The notes beneath the pieces are model-generated. The model saw nothing but the letters and a program-made list of their open reading frames with translations, was not told the origin of the DNA and did not search any database. A DNA stretch of 64,000 nt from Oscillospiraceae bacterium. GTDB lineage: Bacteria > Bacillota > Clostridia > Oscillospirales > Acutalibacteraceae. Of the stretch, positions 40,809 through 49,515 are shown in pieces. A program made the translations under genes and the position numbers. Position 1 is the stretch's first letter. The number at the start of each line of letters is the position of its first letter. The stretch is taken from NCBI GenBank assembly GCA_003526845.1, contig DPVM01000001.1:62001-126000 (forward strand), given 5' to 3'.

Positions 40809-40848
40809 CCGCACGGCGAGGCAACTCCGTGCGGCTTTTGTTTGTTTT
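40809..40848 (+). terminator. Terminator of ABC system 2
   Basis: A perfect 8-bp GC-rich stem CCGCACGG / CCGTGCGG is followed by CTTTTGTTTGTTTT. Confidence 0.85.
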
Positions 40849-40913
40849 AAGCTTATATGTATTATGCAAGCTTCCTTTTGAACATTTTTTATTTTCACTT
40901 TCCGATATTCAAG

Positions 40914-41822
40914 CTATTCAAAATATGTTTCAACCGTTTTTATTGCGCCGGTCGGCGAAAAATGCCAGCTGTCGATATGGTCGCGCTCATCAAAATAGAC
41001 AAGCTCACTTTGTACGGCGGCAGAGTCGAACGCCTGAACTATAACAAGTTTGATTTTCATTTTATCGGGGATTATAGACTTTATATAGACTGAAACGCAC
41101 TGTCCCGGCACCAAATCGTCGCACGGCTCGGCAAGCCCTGCCAAATTCGGCATAAGCTCGACAAAAACGCCGTATGATTCAACACTGCGCACAACACCCG
41201 TAACCGTTTCGCCGACGGAGAACAGCGCCGCATTTTCGCTCCATGTGCCGAGAAGTTCCTTGAGCGTAAAGGTAAGCTTGCCGTCGAACTTATTTTTTAG
41301 CACAGTGCGGATAAGTTCGCCCTCAAACAGCCTTTGCGACGCATGCGAAATGCGCGACACCGAGAGCATATCAATCGGAATGAGCGAATTTATCCCTGCG
41401 CCGATATCAATAAACGCGCCGAATTTTTCAAGGTGAGTAACTTTTGCGTCGATAACATCACCGACGGACAGATGGGAAATATAATTATCCATACACTCCT
41501 GCTGCACAAGGCGGCGCGAAAGAAGGGCTACTGCCTCGCCGCCGAAATCGCCGATGCCCGTAACCTTGAAACAAACAATTTTGTTGACCTTTGAAATGAG
41601 CGCAATGTCGCGCACCGAACCGTCGGAAATGCCGAGCGCACCCTCTTTGTACGGAATGACGCCGTGAATTTTGCCGAGGCGAATATGTAAATTGCGTGCC
41701 GTGTCGCAAACGGTGACTCTGCCCTCAAAAATTTCTCCCGCTTTGACGGCGGTTTCGACCTCGCCGATGTTTTCAAATTCCTTTAACAGAGCGGGATTTA
41801 CGCCCTCCGGCAAAAATTTCAT
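40914..41822 (-). CDS. S1 RNA-binding domain protein (ribosomal protein S1-like)
   Basis: A 302-residue cytoplasmic protein with S1-type OB folds: a degenerate one at about 30-105, a clear one at about 116-190 (LSVGDVIDAKVTHLEKFGAFIDIGAG), and a third at about 200-265 (FSVGETVTGVVRSVESYGVF). A fold of this kind binds RNA. It is shorter than true S1 and resembles the S1-like proteins of Firmicutes. It is transcribed alone, convergent with ABC system 2. Its role, whether translation or RNA decay, is not resolved. Confidence 0.85.
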   Translation of the reverse strand: MKFLPEGVNPALLKEFENIGEVETAVKAGEIFEGRVTVCDTARNLHIRLGKIHGVIPYKEGALGISDGSVRDIALISKVNKIVCFKVTGIGDFGGEAVALLSRRLVQQECMDNYISHLSVGDVIDAKVTHLEKFGAFIDIGAGINSLIPIDMLSVSRISHASQRLFEGELIRTVLKNKFDGKLTFTLKELLGTWSENAALFSVGETVTGVVRSVESYGVFVELMPNLAGLAEPCDDLVPGQCVSVYIKSIIPDKMKIKLVIVQAFDSAAVQSELVYFDERDHIDSWHFSPTGAIKTVETYFE

Positions 41823-41963
41823 AAAATTTCATAACCTTTCGTTTTAAAGCATACTCTGCCGCCTAACTTTTGACGGCAATATAAGAAAGTTGCGGCAAAA
41901 ATTGCGCCGCACATTTTGCATTTTTCGGTATTTCATTTATATGCCGCTAAATATTTAATTATG

Positions 41964-41992
41964 TTGATAAAGGCAAAATATGGTGCTATAAT
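41964..41992 (+). promoter_or_regulatory. Promoter of the DUF951-murI-prfA operon
   Basis: TTGATA (41964-41969) and TATAAT (41987-41992) lie 17 bases apart, 50 bases before the first start codon. Confidence 0.75.
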
Positions 41993-42042
41993 ATATAGGA
42001 TTAAAAATAAATATGTTTATTAAAATATGCTAAGGAGACCTT

Positions 42043-42228
42043 ATGAACATCAATGTAGGCGACATTTTGATTATGAAGAAGCCTCATCCCTGCTCAAATA
42101 AGGAATTTGAGGTTTTAAGAATCGGTGCGGATTTTAAAATCCGATGCACTAAATGCGGCAGAGAAGTTATGGTGCCGCGAAATAAAATAGAAAAGAACAT
42201 TAAGGCAGTAAAAAATGAAAAAGAATAA
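42043..42228 (+). CDS. DUF951 small protein
   Basis: A 61-residue protein of the DUF951 family: VGDILIMKKPHPCSNKEFEV, a central CxxC zinc-knuckle-like IRCTKCGREVMVPRNKIEK, and a basic tail. DUF951 is widespread in Firmicutes and may bind nucleic acid or zinc, but its function is not established. It opens a tightly packed operon with murI and prfA; its end overlaps murI by 14 bases. A GGAGAC ribosome site precedes the ATG. Confidence 0.9.
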   Translation: MNINVGDILIMKKPHPCSNKEFEVLRIGADFKIRCTKCGREVMVPRNKIEKNIKAVKNEKE

Positions 42229-42997
42229 CCGACCGATAGGCTTTCTTGACTCAGGAATCGGCGGAAGCACCGTTTTGGTAAAAGCGCTGAAAGTTTTGCC
42301 GAACGAAGACTATGTGTTTTTCAGCGACTCGGCGCACAACCCATACGGCGACAAAAGCGACGAAGATATAATAGACAGATGCAATCATATCGTTGAATAT
42401 CTTATCGGCGAAAAAAATTGCAAGGCGATTGTTGTTGCGTGCAACACCGCATCGGCAAAAGCCGTTGCCGAACTGAGAGAAAAATTCAAGCCGACCCCGT
42501 TTATCGCAATTGAGCCGGCATACAAAATGGTTTATGACAAAAACCCCGACGGCTTCACGCTTGTTATGGCGACAAAAGGCACGCTCGAGAGCGAAAAATT
42601 CCACAGATTATACTACAAATACAACAATCACAAAACGGAGCTGCACGCCTGCGTGGGGCTTGCGGATGTGATTGAAAAAGGTGACCGTGAGGAAATCAAA
42701 AAACATTTGTCCGACACGCTGTCGCAATACCGCGGCAAAGTTGACAATGTTGTTTTGGGTTGCACACACTATCCGCTTGTAAAAAAAGAAATTGCCGAAG
42801 TTTTGGGCAATGTTCGCTTTTTTGACGGCGCCGAGGGCGTGAGCAAACAGCTCAAAAGAGTGCTTTGCGAAAACGGCATTTTGAGCGACAAAAAAGAGCG
42901 CGCCAACATTGAATTTATCGACTCGTCGGCAGATGAAAAGACGAGGGAAATCAAGAAACAAAGGTTTTATAAAATAATCAGCGAGGATAATATATGA
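42215..42997 (+). CDS. murI: Glutamate racemase
   Basis: A 260-residue cofactor-independent racemase that makes D-glutamate for peptidoglycan. The two catalytic cysteines are visible in VVACNTASA (Cys76) and VLGCTHYPLV (Cys183), with the substrate loops FLDSGIGGSTV and SDSAHNPYGDKS. Length and motif order are normal. It overlaps DUF951 by 14 bases and prfA by 4 bases, so the genes are translationally coupled. Confidence 0.96.
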   Translation: MKKNNRPIGFLDSGIGGSTVLVKALKVLPNEDYVFFSDSAHNPYGDKSDEDIIDRCNHIVEYLIGEKNCKAIVVACNTASAKAVAELREKFKPTPFIAIEPAYKMVYDKNPDGFTLVMATKGTLESEKFHRLYYKYNNHKTELHACVGLADVIEKGDREEIKKHLSDTLSQYRGKVDNVVLGCTHYPLVKKEIAEVLGNVRFFDGAEGVSKQLKRVLCENGILSDKKERANIEFIDSSADEKTREIKKQRFYKIISEDNI

Positions 42998-44070
42998 TAA
43001 ATAAGTTGGAAGAAGTTGAAAAAAGGTTTGAAACGGTGAACGACCTTGTGTGTCAGCCGGATGTTATCGCAGACCTTGAACAATACACAAAATTGATGAA
43101 AGAGCTTAAACAGCTCACTCCCGTTGTTGAGAAATTCCGTGAATACAAAAAGGCACAGGAATCCTTTGAGGAATCAAAAGAAATGCTCGGCGACAGCTCG
43201 CTTGACGATGATTTTGCCGAAATGGTAAAGGAAGAATTTGAGCAGAGCAAAAAAGACATTGAGCGAATCGAAGAGGAACTTAAGGTTTTGCTTTTACCGC
43301 GCGACCCTAACGATGACAAAAATGTTATTATCGAAATCCGCGGCGGCGCAGGCGGTGAGGAATCGGCGCTTTTCGCAGGCGTGCTTTACAGAATGTACTC
43401 TATGTATGCCGAATCAAAGGGCTTTAAAACCGAAGTGCTTTCATCAAGCGAAACCGGCCTTGGCGGATATAAGGAAATCAGCTTTTCCGTTCAGGGTGAC
43501 GGCGCATATTCGAGATTTAAATTTGAATCAGGCGTTCACCGCGTTCAGCGTGTGCCCGAAACGGAAAGCCAGGGCAGAATACACACATCGACAACAACAG
43601 TTGCCGTTTTGCCCGAGGCAGACGATATTGATTTTGAAATAAACGAAAAGGATTTGCAAATTGATACTTTCCGCTCGTCGGGTGCAGGCGGTCAGCACAT
43701 CAACAAAACATCGTCGGCAATACGCATAACGCATATACCGACAGGCACAGTTGTCGAATGTCAGGACCAACGCTCACAGCACCAAAACAAGGACAAGGCA
43801 ATGATGGTTTTGCGTGCGCGCCTTTATGATATGGAAAAGGCAAAACACGACGCGGAAATCGCAGGCGAGAGAAAGGCACAGGTCGGCACCGGCGACAGAA
43901 GCGAAAGAATCAGAACATACAACTATCCGCAAGGCAGGGTATCCGACCACAGAATCAATCTCACCCTTTACAAGCTTGAGCAGATTTTGAACGGCGATTT
44001 AGACGAGCTTATCGACGCACTTATCACGGCAGACACCGCCGAAAAGCTCAAGGCATCGCAAGAGGACTAA
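42994..44070 (+). CDS. prfA: Peptide chain release factor 1
   Basis: A 358-residue class I release factor. The peptidyl-transferase motif GGQ is at 232-234 in SSGAGGQHINKTSSAIR, and the stop-codon motif position (RVPETESQGR, residues 188-190) has the RF1-type P-x-T rather than the RF2 SPF. RF1 releases chains at UAA and UAG. The usual partner methylase gene prmC is not next to it; a Sua5-CoaE fusion follows instead, 6 bases away. Confidence 0.97.
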   Translation: MINKLEEVEKRFETVNDLVCQPDVIADLEQYTKLMKELKQLTPVVEKFREYKKAQESFEESKEMLGDSSLDDDFAEMVKEEFEQSKKDIERIEEELKVLLLPRDPNDDKNVIIEIRGGAGGEESALFAGVLYRMYSMYAESKGFKTEVLSSSETGLGGYKEISFSVQGDGAYSRFKFESGVHRVQRVPETESQGRIHTSTTTVAVLPEADDIDFEINEKDLQIDTFRSSGAGGQHINKTSSAIRITHIPTGTVVECQDQRSQHQNKDKAMMVLRARLYDMEKAKHDAEIAGERKAQVGTGDRSERIRTYNYPQGRVSDHRINLTLYKLEQILNGDLDELIDALITADTAEKLKASQED

Positions 44071-44076
44071 AGCGAT

Positions 44077-45645
44077 ATGCAAACAAAAATTTTGACTCCC
44101 GACGAAAAAGATATTCAAATCGCCGGAAAAATTTTGGCAGGCGGAGGGCTTGTCGCCTTTCCGACCGAAACGGTTTACGGCTTGGGCGCAGACGCGCTCA
44201 ATGACGGGGCTGTTAAAAACATTTATGCCGCAAAAGGCAGACCGAGCGACAATCCGCTGATTGTTCACATTGCAGAAAAGGACGATATAAAGCCGCTTGT
44301 CAAGGAGGTAACTCCAAAGGCAAAGGCGCTGATGGACGCGTTCTTTCCCGGTCCGCTCACGATAATTTTGCCGAAAAGTGACAAGGTAGGCAAAACTGTT
44401 TCGGGCGGGCTTGACACAGTAGCCGTGCGTATGCCGATTAACGAAACGGCACACGCGCTGATCAAGGCGAGCGGATGCCCGATTGCCGCACCGAGCGCAA
44501 ACACATCGGGCTTGCCGAGTCCGACAAGAGCAAAATATGTTATCGACGATATGATGGGTAAAATTGACGCGATTATTGACGGCGGCGACTGTGAATACGG
44601 CGTTGAATCAACCGTCATAACGCTTGCTGCCGAGGTGCCGACGCTGTTGCGCCCAGGTGCAATAACAAAAGAAATGCTTGAGAGCGTTATCGGCGAAGTT
44701 TATGTTGCGCCGGCAGTGCTTGAGGGTATGAAAGACAACGAGGTTGCCGCTTCGCCCGGAATGAAATACAAACACTATGCCCCAAAGGCTAAGGTAGTAA
44801 TCGTCAAAGGCGACAAAGAAAAATACGAAAAATTTGTCAACTCACGCAAAAACGCATACGCGCTTTGCTTTGACGGCGACAATATCGCAATTCCAAAGGT
44901 GACATACGGCAGAGAAAATGACGATTTGAGCCAGGCGAGGGAACTTTTTGACGCATTGAGGCACCTTGACGAGCTTGGAGCAAAAAAAGTTTATGCCCAC
45001 ATTCCGCACAAGGACGGTGTAGGCATGGCTGTTTACAACCGCCTTATCCGCGCGGCAGCGTTTTGCATTATCGACCTTGACAAACCGTTTACAATCGGCT
45101 TAACCGGTCCGACCGGCGCAGGCAAGGGATATGTCGGCGAGGAACTGAAAAAACGCGGTTTTAAAATAATCGACTGCGATTATTATGTGCGCAAGGCAGA
45201 GGAAAAGGGTTCGCCCGTTTTGGAGGAACTTGCGGCGGAATTCGGCGACGATATTTTGACCGACGGCGAGCTTAACAGGCGGCTTTTGGCACAAAGAGCG
45301 TTTGAATCAAAAGAAAAAACGGATGCTCTAAACAGAATAGTTCACCCAAAGGTAATCGAGCTTTGCAGACAGCAGGCTGACGGCTTGTGCGTGCTTGACG
45401 CGCCCCAACTGTTTGAGGCAAACGCGCAGGATGACTGCTACAAGGTTATCACAGTTGTCGCTCCCGACGAAATGAGGCTTGAACGAATTTTAAAGCGCGA
45501 CAATTTGACGGCGCGCCAGGCGTTTATCAGAATGAACGCACAATTTGACAACGATTATTATATCAAGCGCAGTGATTATGTAATTTATAATGACGGCAGG
45601 GATATAATAAATCAAATAGATAAAATTATGGAGGCAATTCTATGA
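44077..45645 (+). CDS. Sua5/YrdC threonylcarbamoyl-AMP synthase fused to dephospho-CoA kinase
   Basis: A 522-residue fusion. Residues 1-200 are the YrdC/TsaC domain (VAFPTETVYGLGADA, KGRPSDNPLIVH, AAPSANTSGLPSPT); residues about 225-330 are a Sua5-type extension (ASPGMKYKHYAPKA). From about 338 a dephospho-CoA kinase begins with the P-loop GLTGPTGAGKGYVGEEL and continues with the CoaE lid HPKVIEL and LDAPQLFEA. The first half makes threonylcarbamoyl-adenylate for the t6A37 tRNA modification; the second makes coenzyme A. No internal stop or ribosome site separates them. It overlaps the next gene by 4 bases. Confidence 0.92.
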   Translation: MQTKILTPDEKDIQIAGKILAGGGLVAFPTETVYGLGADALNDGAVKNIYAAKGRPSDNPLIVHIAEKDDIKPLVKEVTPKAKALMDAFFPGPLTIILPKSDKVGKTVSGGLDTVAVRMPINETAHALIKASGCPIAAPSANTSGLPSPTRAKYVIDDMMGKIDAIIDGGDCEYGVESTVITLAAEVPTLLRPGAITKEMLESVIGEVYVAPAVLEGMKDNEVAASPGMKYKHYAPKAKVVIVKGDKEKYEKFVNSRKNAYALCFDGDNIAIPKVTYGRENDDLSQARELFDALRHLDELGAKKVYAHIPHKDGVGMAVYNRLIRAAAFCIIDLDKPFTIGLTGPTGAGKGYVGEELKKRGFKIIDCDYYVRKAEEKGSPVLEELAAEFGDDILTDGELNRRLLAQRAFESKEKTDALNRIVHPKVIELCRQQADGLCVLDAPQLFEANAQDDCYKVITVVAPDEMRLERILKRDNLTARQAFIRMNAQFDNDYYIKRSDYVIYNDGRDIINQIDKIMEAIL

Positions 45646-47042
45646 GCGAAAAAACAAAGCAATTAAAAGAAATGCTGTTTAACCAAAAGAAAAACGGCAT
45701 TGATGTTTTCACCGAGGACGAATTAAACGCCTGCGATGAATTTTGCGAGGGATATAAGGAATTTTTGGGCACTCACAAAACAGAGCGCGAGGTTGCCGCT
45801 TATGTTGAGGATGTTGCGCAGAAAAACGGATTTGTTAAATTTGACGAATTCGGCGGCGCACTCAACGCAGGCGACAAAGTTTATTATGCAAACAGAGGCA
45901 AGGCAATCATTCTTTGCGTTAAAGGCAAAAGAAGCATTAAGGACGGCGTAAGAATTTCCGCCGCTCACATTGACTCTCCGCGCCTTGATTTGAAACAATG
46001 CCCGATTTACGAGCAGGACGGCGTGGGATATTTCAAAACCCACTACTACGGCGGAATCAAAAAATATCAGTGGACAACAATTCCGCTTTCTCTGCATGGC
46101 AGAATTTGCAAGGCTGACGGCAGTTTTGTCGATGTTAAAATCGGCGAAAAACCAGACGAGCCGAAGTTCTGCATCACCGACATTCTCCCCCATCTCGGTG
46201 GCGAGCAAATGCAGCGCAAGGCAAATGAAATCGTAAAGGGCGAGGAGCTTAATGTTGTAATCGGCTCGCGTCCGTTTAAAGACGACGATGAAAGCGAGCG
46301 AATCAAACTTAACCTTCTTTCGTTGCTTTATGAAAAATACGGCATTGTTGAAAGAGATTTTCTCTCTGCCGAGCTTGAACTTGTGCCGGCATATACCGTT
46401 GATGACATCGGATTTGACAGGAGCATGATAGGCGGCTACGGTCACGACGACAGAGTTTGCTCATACCCTGCACTTCAGGCAATTCTTGATATTGACGAGG
46501 CTCCCGAATACACGGCAATCACAGTTTTGACCGATAAGGAAGAAACAGGCTCTGACGGCAACACAGGTCTTAACTCATCATATCTCAAATATTTTGTTGA
46601 GGATTTGGCACGCCTTGAGGGCTTTGAGGGCAGAGATGTTTTGCGCAACTCAAAATGCCTCAGCGCAGATGTTAACGCGGCATATGACCCTACATGGTCA
46701 ACCGTTTTTGAAAAGAACAACGCAAGCTTTATCAACAACGGCGTTTGCGTGACAAAGTTCACCGGGGCACGCGGCAAGAGCGGCACCTCTGACGCAAGTG
46801 CGGAATTTTGCGCTTGGGTTGGCAATTTGCTTGATGAAAACGGCGTTTTGTGGCAAACAGGCGAGCTTGGCAAGGTTGACGGCGGAGGCGGCGGAACAGT
46901 CGCTATGTATATCGCAAATATGGATGTTGACACAATTGATGTCGGCGTTCCCGTTTTGTCGATGCACGCTCCGTACGAAATTGTCAGCAAGATTGATGTT
47001 TATTCCGCATACAAAGCATTTTTAACATTCTTCACAAAATAA
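45642..47042 (+). CDS. M18-family aminopeptidase
   Basis: A 466-residue zinc aminopeptidase of the aspartyl aminopeptidase (M18) family. Metal-site segments are visible: SAAHIDSPRLDLKQ, VLTDKEETGSDGNTGL, SADVNAAYDPTWS, and the final SMHAPYEIVSKIDVY. These large cytoplasmic enzymes trim N-terminal residues from peptides. It is the last gene of the DUF951 operon, overlapping the fusion gene by 4 bases, and is followed by a terminator at 47058-47088. Confidence 0.93.
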   Translation: MSEKTKQLKEMLFNQKKNGIDVFTEDELNACDEFCEGYKEFLGTHKTEREVAAYVEDVAQKNGFVKFDEFGGALNAGDKVYYANRGKAIILCVKGKRSIKDGVRISAAHIDSPRLDLKQCPIYEQDGVGYFKTHYYGGIKKYQWTTIPLSLHGRICKADGSFVDVKIGEKPDEPKFCITDILPHLGGEQMQRKANEIVKGEELNVVIGSRPFKDDDESERIKLNLLSLLYEKYGIVERDFLSAELELVPAYTVDDIGFDRSMIGGYGHDDRVCSYPALQAILDIDEAPEYTAITVLTDKEETGSDGNTGLNSSYLKYFVEDLARLEGFEGRDVLRNSKCLSADVNAAYDPTWSTVFEKNNASFINNGVCVTKFTGARGKSGTSDASAEFCAWVGNLLDENGVLWQTGELGKVDGGGGGTVAMYIANMDVDTIDVGVPVLSMHAPYEIVSKIDVYSAYKAFLTFFTK

Positions 47043-47057
47043 AATAACCGCATAAAT

Positions 47058-47088
47058 AAAGGAGGCTCGTACAGAGTCTCCTTTTTAT
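47058..47088 (+). terminator. Terminator of the DUF951-murI-prfA-sua5/coaE-M18 operon
   Basis: AAAGGAG / CTCCTTT (extended by imperfect pairs) is followed by TTATTG. Confidence 0.75.
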
Positions 47089-47194
47089 TGTTAAGCCGGG
47101 CGGCAATTTACCGAAATCATAATGCACCAAACCACAGGGGTGGATTTTCTTCAAGAGGAATACAAATGTTTTATGATATGTATAATAAATCAAC

Positions 47195-47223
47195 CGTAGG
47201 GGTAAACTGTGTTCACCCCTGCG
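47195..47223. repeat. Short palindromic repeat (REP-like), copy 2
   Basis: A 13-bp near-perfect hairpin CGTAGGGGTAAAC-TGT-GTTCACCCCTGCG lies in a spacer between convergent genes, similar to the element at 27010-27038. The surrounding 47090-47259 spacer holds no gene. Confidence 0.5.
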
Positions 47224-47259
47224 AAGTAATATGTTAATTTTTTGAACAATCAAAATTTT

Positions 47260-47934
47260 TCATTCCTTTTCAAAAATTTCGACATTGCCGGACTCGTCAA
47301 CGGTGGCAAGGAACACATCCTGAACACGCAACTCGCGCTCGGCGATGATGCGCGTCACATAATCGGCGGTGACTGCCGAAGATGCAATATTATCCGCCAT
47401 AAGCTCGCCGTCGATAACAACCGTTGTAAGTAAACCCTTGCGCACGGGGGCAAAATTGAAATCGCGCGGAGTGAGTTGACGCTCGAGCGGCTTTGGCAAA
47501 AAGCTGATTTCGCCCGTTATTTCCATAACCGCGGTATCAATTTGCGACAAATCGAAATATCCGGCGGAGCGTGCGGCGGTTATCAAATCGTCAAGTTCGA
47601 TTTTTGCCTTTTTGAGAGCGGATTTTGAAATTTTTGAATTGTTTATCAAAATAATCGGCGTGCCGTTTATAAACTTGCGAGCCTTTATGCTTTTTCGCGA
47701 CAAAAGCTCAAACAAAACATCGAGCGCGGCATATATTATCATAGCCAAAACGCCTTTCCACAACGCAAGGTCGATATTTGTCGCCATTTCTGCGGCAATT
47801 GAGCCGATAGAAATGCCGATGACATAATCGAAAAACGAAAGCTGCGATATTTGGCGGCTGCCCATAAATTTTGAAAGTGCAAACAAAACAAGAAACGAAA
47901 CGGCACTTAAAATTATAATTTTTACAAAATCCAT
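47260..47934 (-). CDS. DUF421 (YetF-type) membrane protein
   Basis: A 224-residue protein with three N-terminal membrane helices (FVKIIILSAVSFLVLFALSK and two more) and a cytoplasmic DUF421 domain. The family marks FMGSRQISQLSFFDYVIGIS and GTPIILINNSKISKSALKKA are present. YetF-like proteins are linked to spore or membrane physiology in Bacillus, but the molecular function is unknown. The start at 47934 (MDFVKI) is preferred; the frame extends upstream to a GTG at 48033 with no ribosome site. It is convergent with the M18 operon. Confidence 0.9.
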   Translation of the reverse strand: MDFVKIIILSAVSFLVLFALSKFMGSRQISQLSFFDYVIGISIGSIAAEMATNIDLALWKGVLAMIIYAALDVLFELLSRKSIKARKFINGTPIILINNSKISKSALKKAKIELDDLITAARSAGYFDLSQIDTAVMEITGEISFLPKPLERQLTPRDFNFAPVRKGLLTTVVIDGELMADNIASSAVTADYVTRIIAERELRVQDVFLATVDESGNVEIFEKE

Positions 47935-48068
47935 AAAATCACCGATAATATTGTGTGCAAAAACACTTTGTTTATGATATAATAGAAAAAATGTAACATT
48001 TTGAGCGACCGAAAATTCGACTTCGGCAAGCACTCAAAAAATCAAACCGAAAACGAAAGGGTGATTGT

Positions 48069-48839
48069 TTGAATTTCAAAGAAGACAGCTTTATGATTGC
48101 ACTTGCACTCACAGTTGCGGCATTTGTCACAGCGCAGGCACTGTTCTTTTTAATTCGCGCAATAAAAAGGGCAAAAAAGCTTGGCATAAGCAAGGAAAAA
48201 ATCAAAAGCACAATAGTTTCCTCGGGTCTTTTCACTGTTGCACCGGCAATCGGAATTGTCGCAACAGTGCTGACGCTTTCGGCAGGTCTCGGTTATGTTT
48301 TGCCGTGGATAAGGCTGACGGTAATAGGCAACATATCGTATGAGGTCACAGCGGCAACAAACGCCGTTGAGGCATACGGATTAACAGGCGGAATAGCAAA
48401 CGAAATTACGGACCCGACAGTATTTGCAACCGTTGCTTGGGTTATGACGCTCGGCTCAATTATGCCGCTTGTGCTGATACCGATTTTTCTCAAGAAAATA
48501 CAAGGAAAAATCGCAAAAACAACATCAAAAAACAGCAAATGGTCATCCGTTATGAGTGCGGCGGCATTCATCGGTTTGATTTCGGCATTCGTCGCAAGAG
48601 CGATTGCCGGCTCGGGCAACAAGGCAATAATCGGCGATGGTGCAGGCGTGCTTTCGCTTGCGGCACTTGTTTTTTCGATAATTTTGATGCTTGTATTTCA
48701 AAAGCTGTCAACCCTCAATAAAATGAAATGGCTTGAAAGTTTTGCAATGCCGTTTGCAATGATTGGTGCAATGGCGCTTGTAATGCTGCTTGCGCAAATA
48801 TTGCCGCACGACATAGCCTTTTTGGAATGGAGGGGTTAA
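48069..48839 (+). CDS. DUF5058 integral membrane protein
   Basis: A 256-residue protein with about seven membrane helices, matching the DUF5058 family as I recall it (IVSSGLFTVAPAIGIVATVL and the TATNAVEAYGLTGGIANEIT region). Its function is not established. The TTG start at 48069 is supported by GAAAGGG just upstream; the first ATG is 8 codons later. It is separated by one base from a second membrane protein gene and by overlap from an M20 peptidase gene, so the three form one unit, probably two membrane subunits of a transporter plus a peptidase. Confidence 0.75.
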   Translation: MNFKEDSFMIALALTVAAFVTAQALFFLIRAIKRAKKLGISKEKIKSTIVSSGLFTVAPAIGIVATVLTLSAGLGYVLPWIRLTVIGNISYEVTAATNAVEAYGLTGGIANEITDPTVFATVAWVMTLGSIMPLVLIPIFLKKIQGKIAKTTSKNSKWSSVMSAAAFIGLISAFVARAIAGSGNKAIIGDGAGVLSLAALVFSIILMLVFQKLSTLNKMKWLESFAMPFAMIGAMALVMLLAQILPHDIAFLEWRG

Positions 48840-48840
48840 A

Positions 48841-49515
48841 ATGGATAATAATAATAGTAATAATTACATTAACAAAACCCACACATACGGCAAAATTTGG
48901 ACTCTTGTAACGCTTGCGCTGTTTTTGTCTGTTCCTGTTCTGATTTGTGCGCATCTCGGTGTTTCGCCAAAGCTTGAAATGATAGGCAAAGGCCTTGCAA
49001 CCGTTGCCCTTGTATTTTACCCTACGGCTGTATTGGAGGTTATTACATATTCACCGATGCTCGGCACCGGCGGAACTTATCTCGGCTTTGTTACCGGAAA
49101 CATAACAAATCTTAAACTGCCTGTTGCGCTCAACGCAATGGAAAGTGCAGAAGTTGAGCCGGGCAGCGAGGAGGGCGAAGTTATTTCGACAATATCAATT
49201 GCCGTTTCGTCAATTGTGACAACAATCATAATTGCCGTTTGCGTGCTTGCTTTTTTCCCGGTGCTTCACAATATAACAGACCCCGGCTCTGCGTTTGCAC
49301 CGGCATTTCAGCAGGTTACGCCTGCGCTTTTTGGCGCTCTTTGTGCGTCATATCTTGCAAAACATTGGAAAATATCAATCTTGCCGATTGTGACACTTAC
49401 AATAATTTTGCTGTTCAAAGGCACGCTCGGCACCGGTGTGCTGATTCCCGTCGGCGTTGTTGTTTCGCTGATAGGCGCACACCTGATGTATAAGAAAGGC
49501 TGGTTAGACAGATGA
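48841..49515 (+). CDS. Integral membrane protein, second subunit with DUF5058
   Basis: A 224-residue protein with about six membrane helices and a short polar N-terminus (MDNNNSNNYINKTHTYGKIW). I know no named family for it. A conserved-looking loop (SPMLGTGGTYLGFVTGNITN then NLKLPVALNAMESAEVEPGS) sits between helices and has a mixture of Gly, Thr and acidic residues that might line a substrate path. It starts one base after the DUF5058 gene and overlaps the M20 peptidase gene by 4 bases. A two-part transporter for a peptide or acylated amino acid is the likeliest reading. Confidence 0.7.
   Translation: MDNNNSNNYINKTHTYGKIWTLVTLALFLSVPVLICAHLGVSPKLEMIGKGLATVALVFYPTAVLEVITYSPMLGTGGTYLGFVTGNITNLKLPVALNAMESAEVEPGSEEGEVISTISIAVSSIVTTIIIAVCVLAFFPVLHNITDPGSAFAPAFQQVTPALFGALCASYLAKHWKISILPIVTLTIILLFKGTLGTGVLIPVGVVVSLIGAHLMYKKGWLDR

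Noticed and set aside
47935..48033. 33-codon N-terminal extension of the DUF421 protein from a GTG
   Set aside because: It has no ribosome site, and the family normally begins at the membrane helix encoded from 47934.
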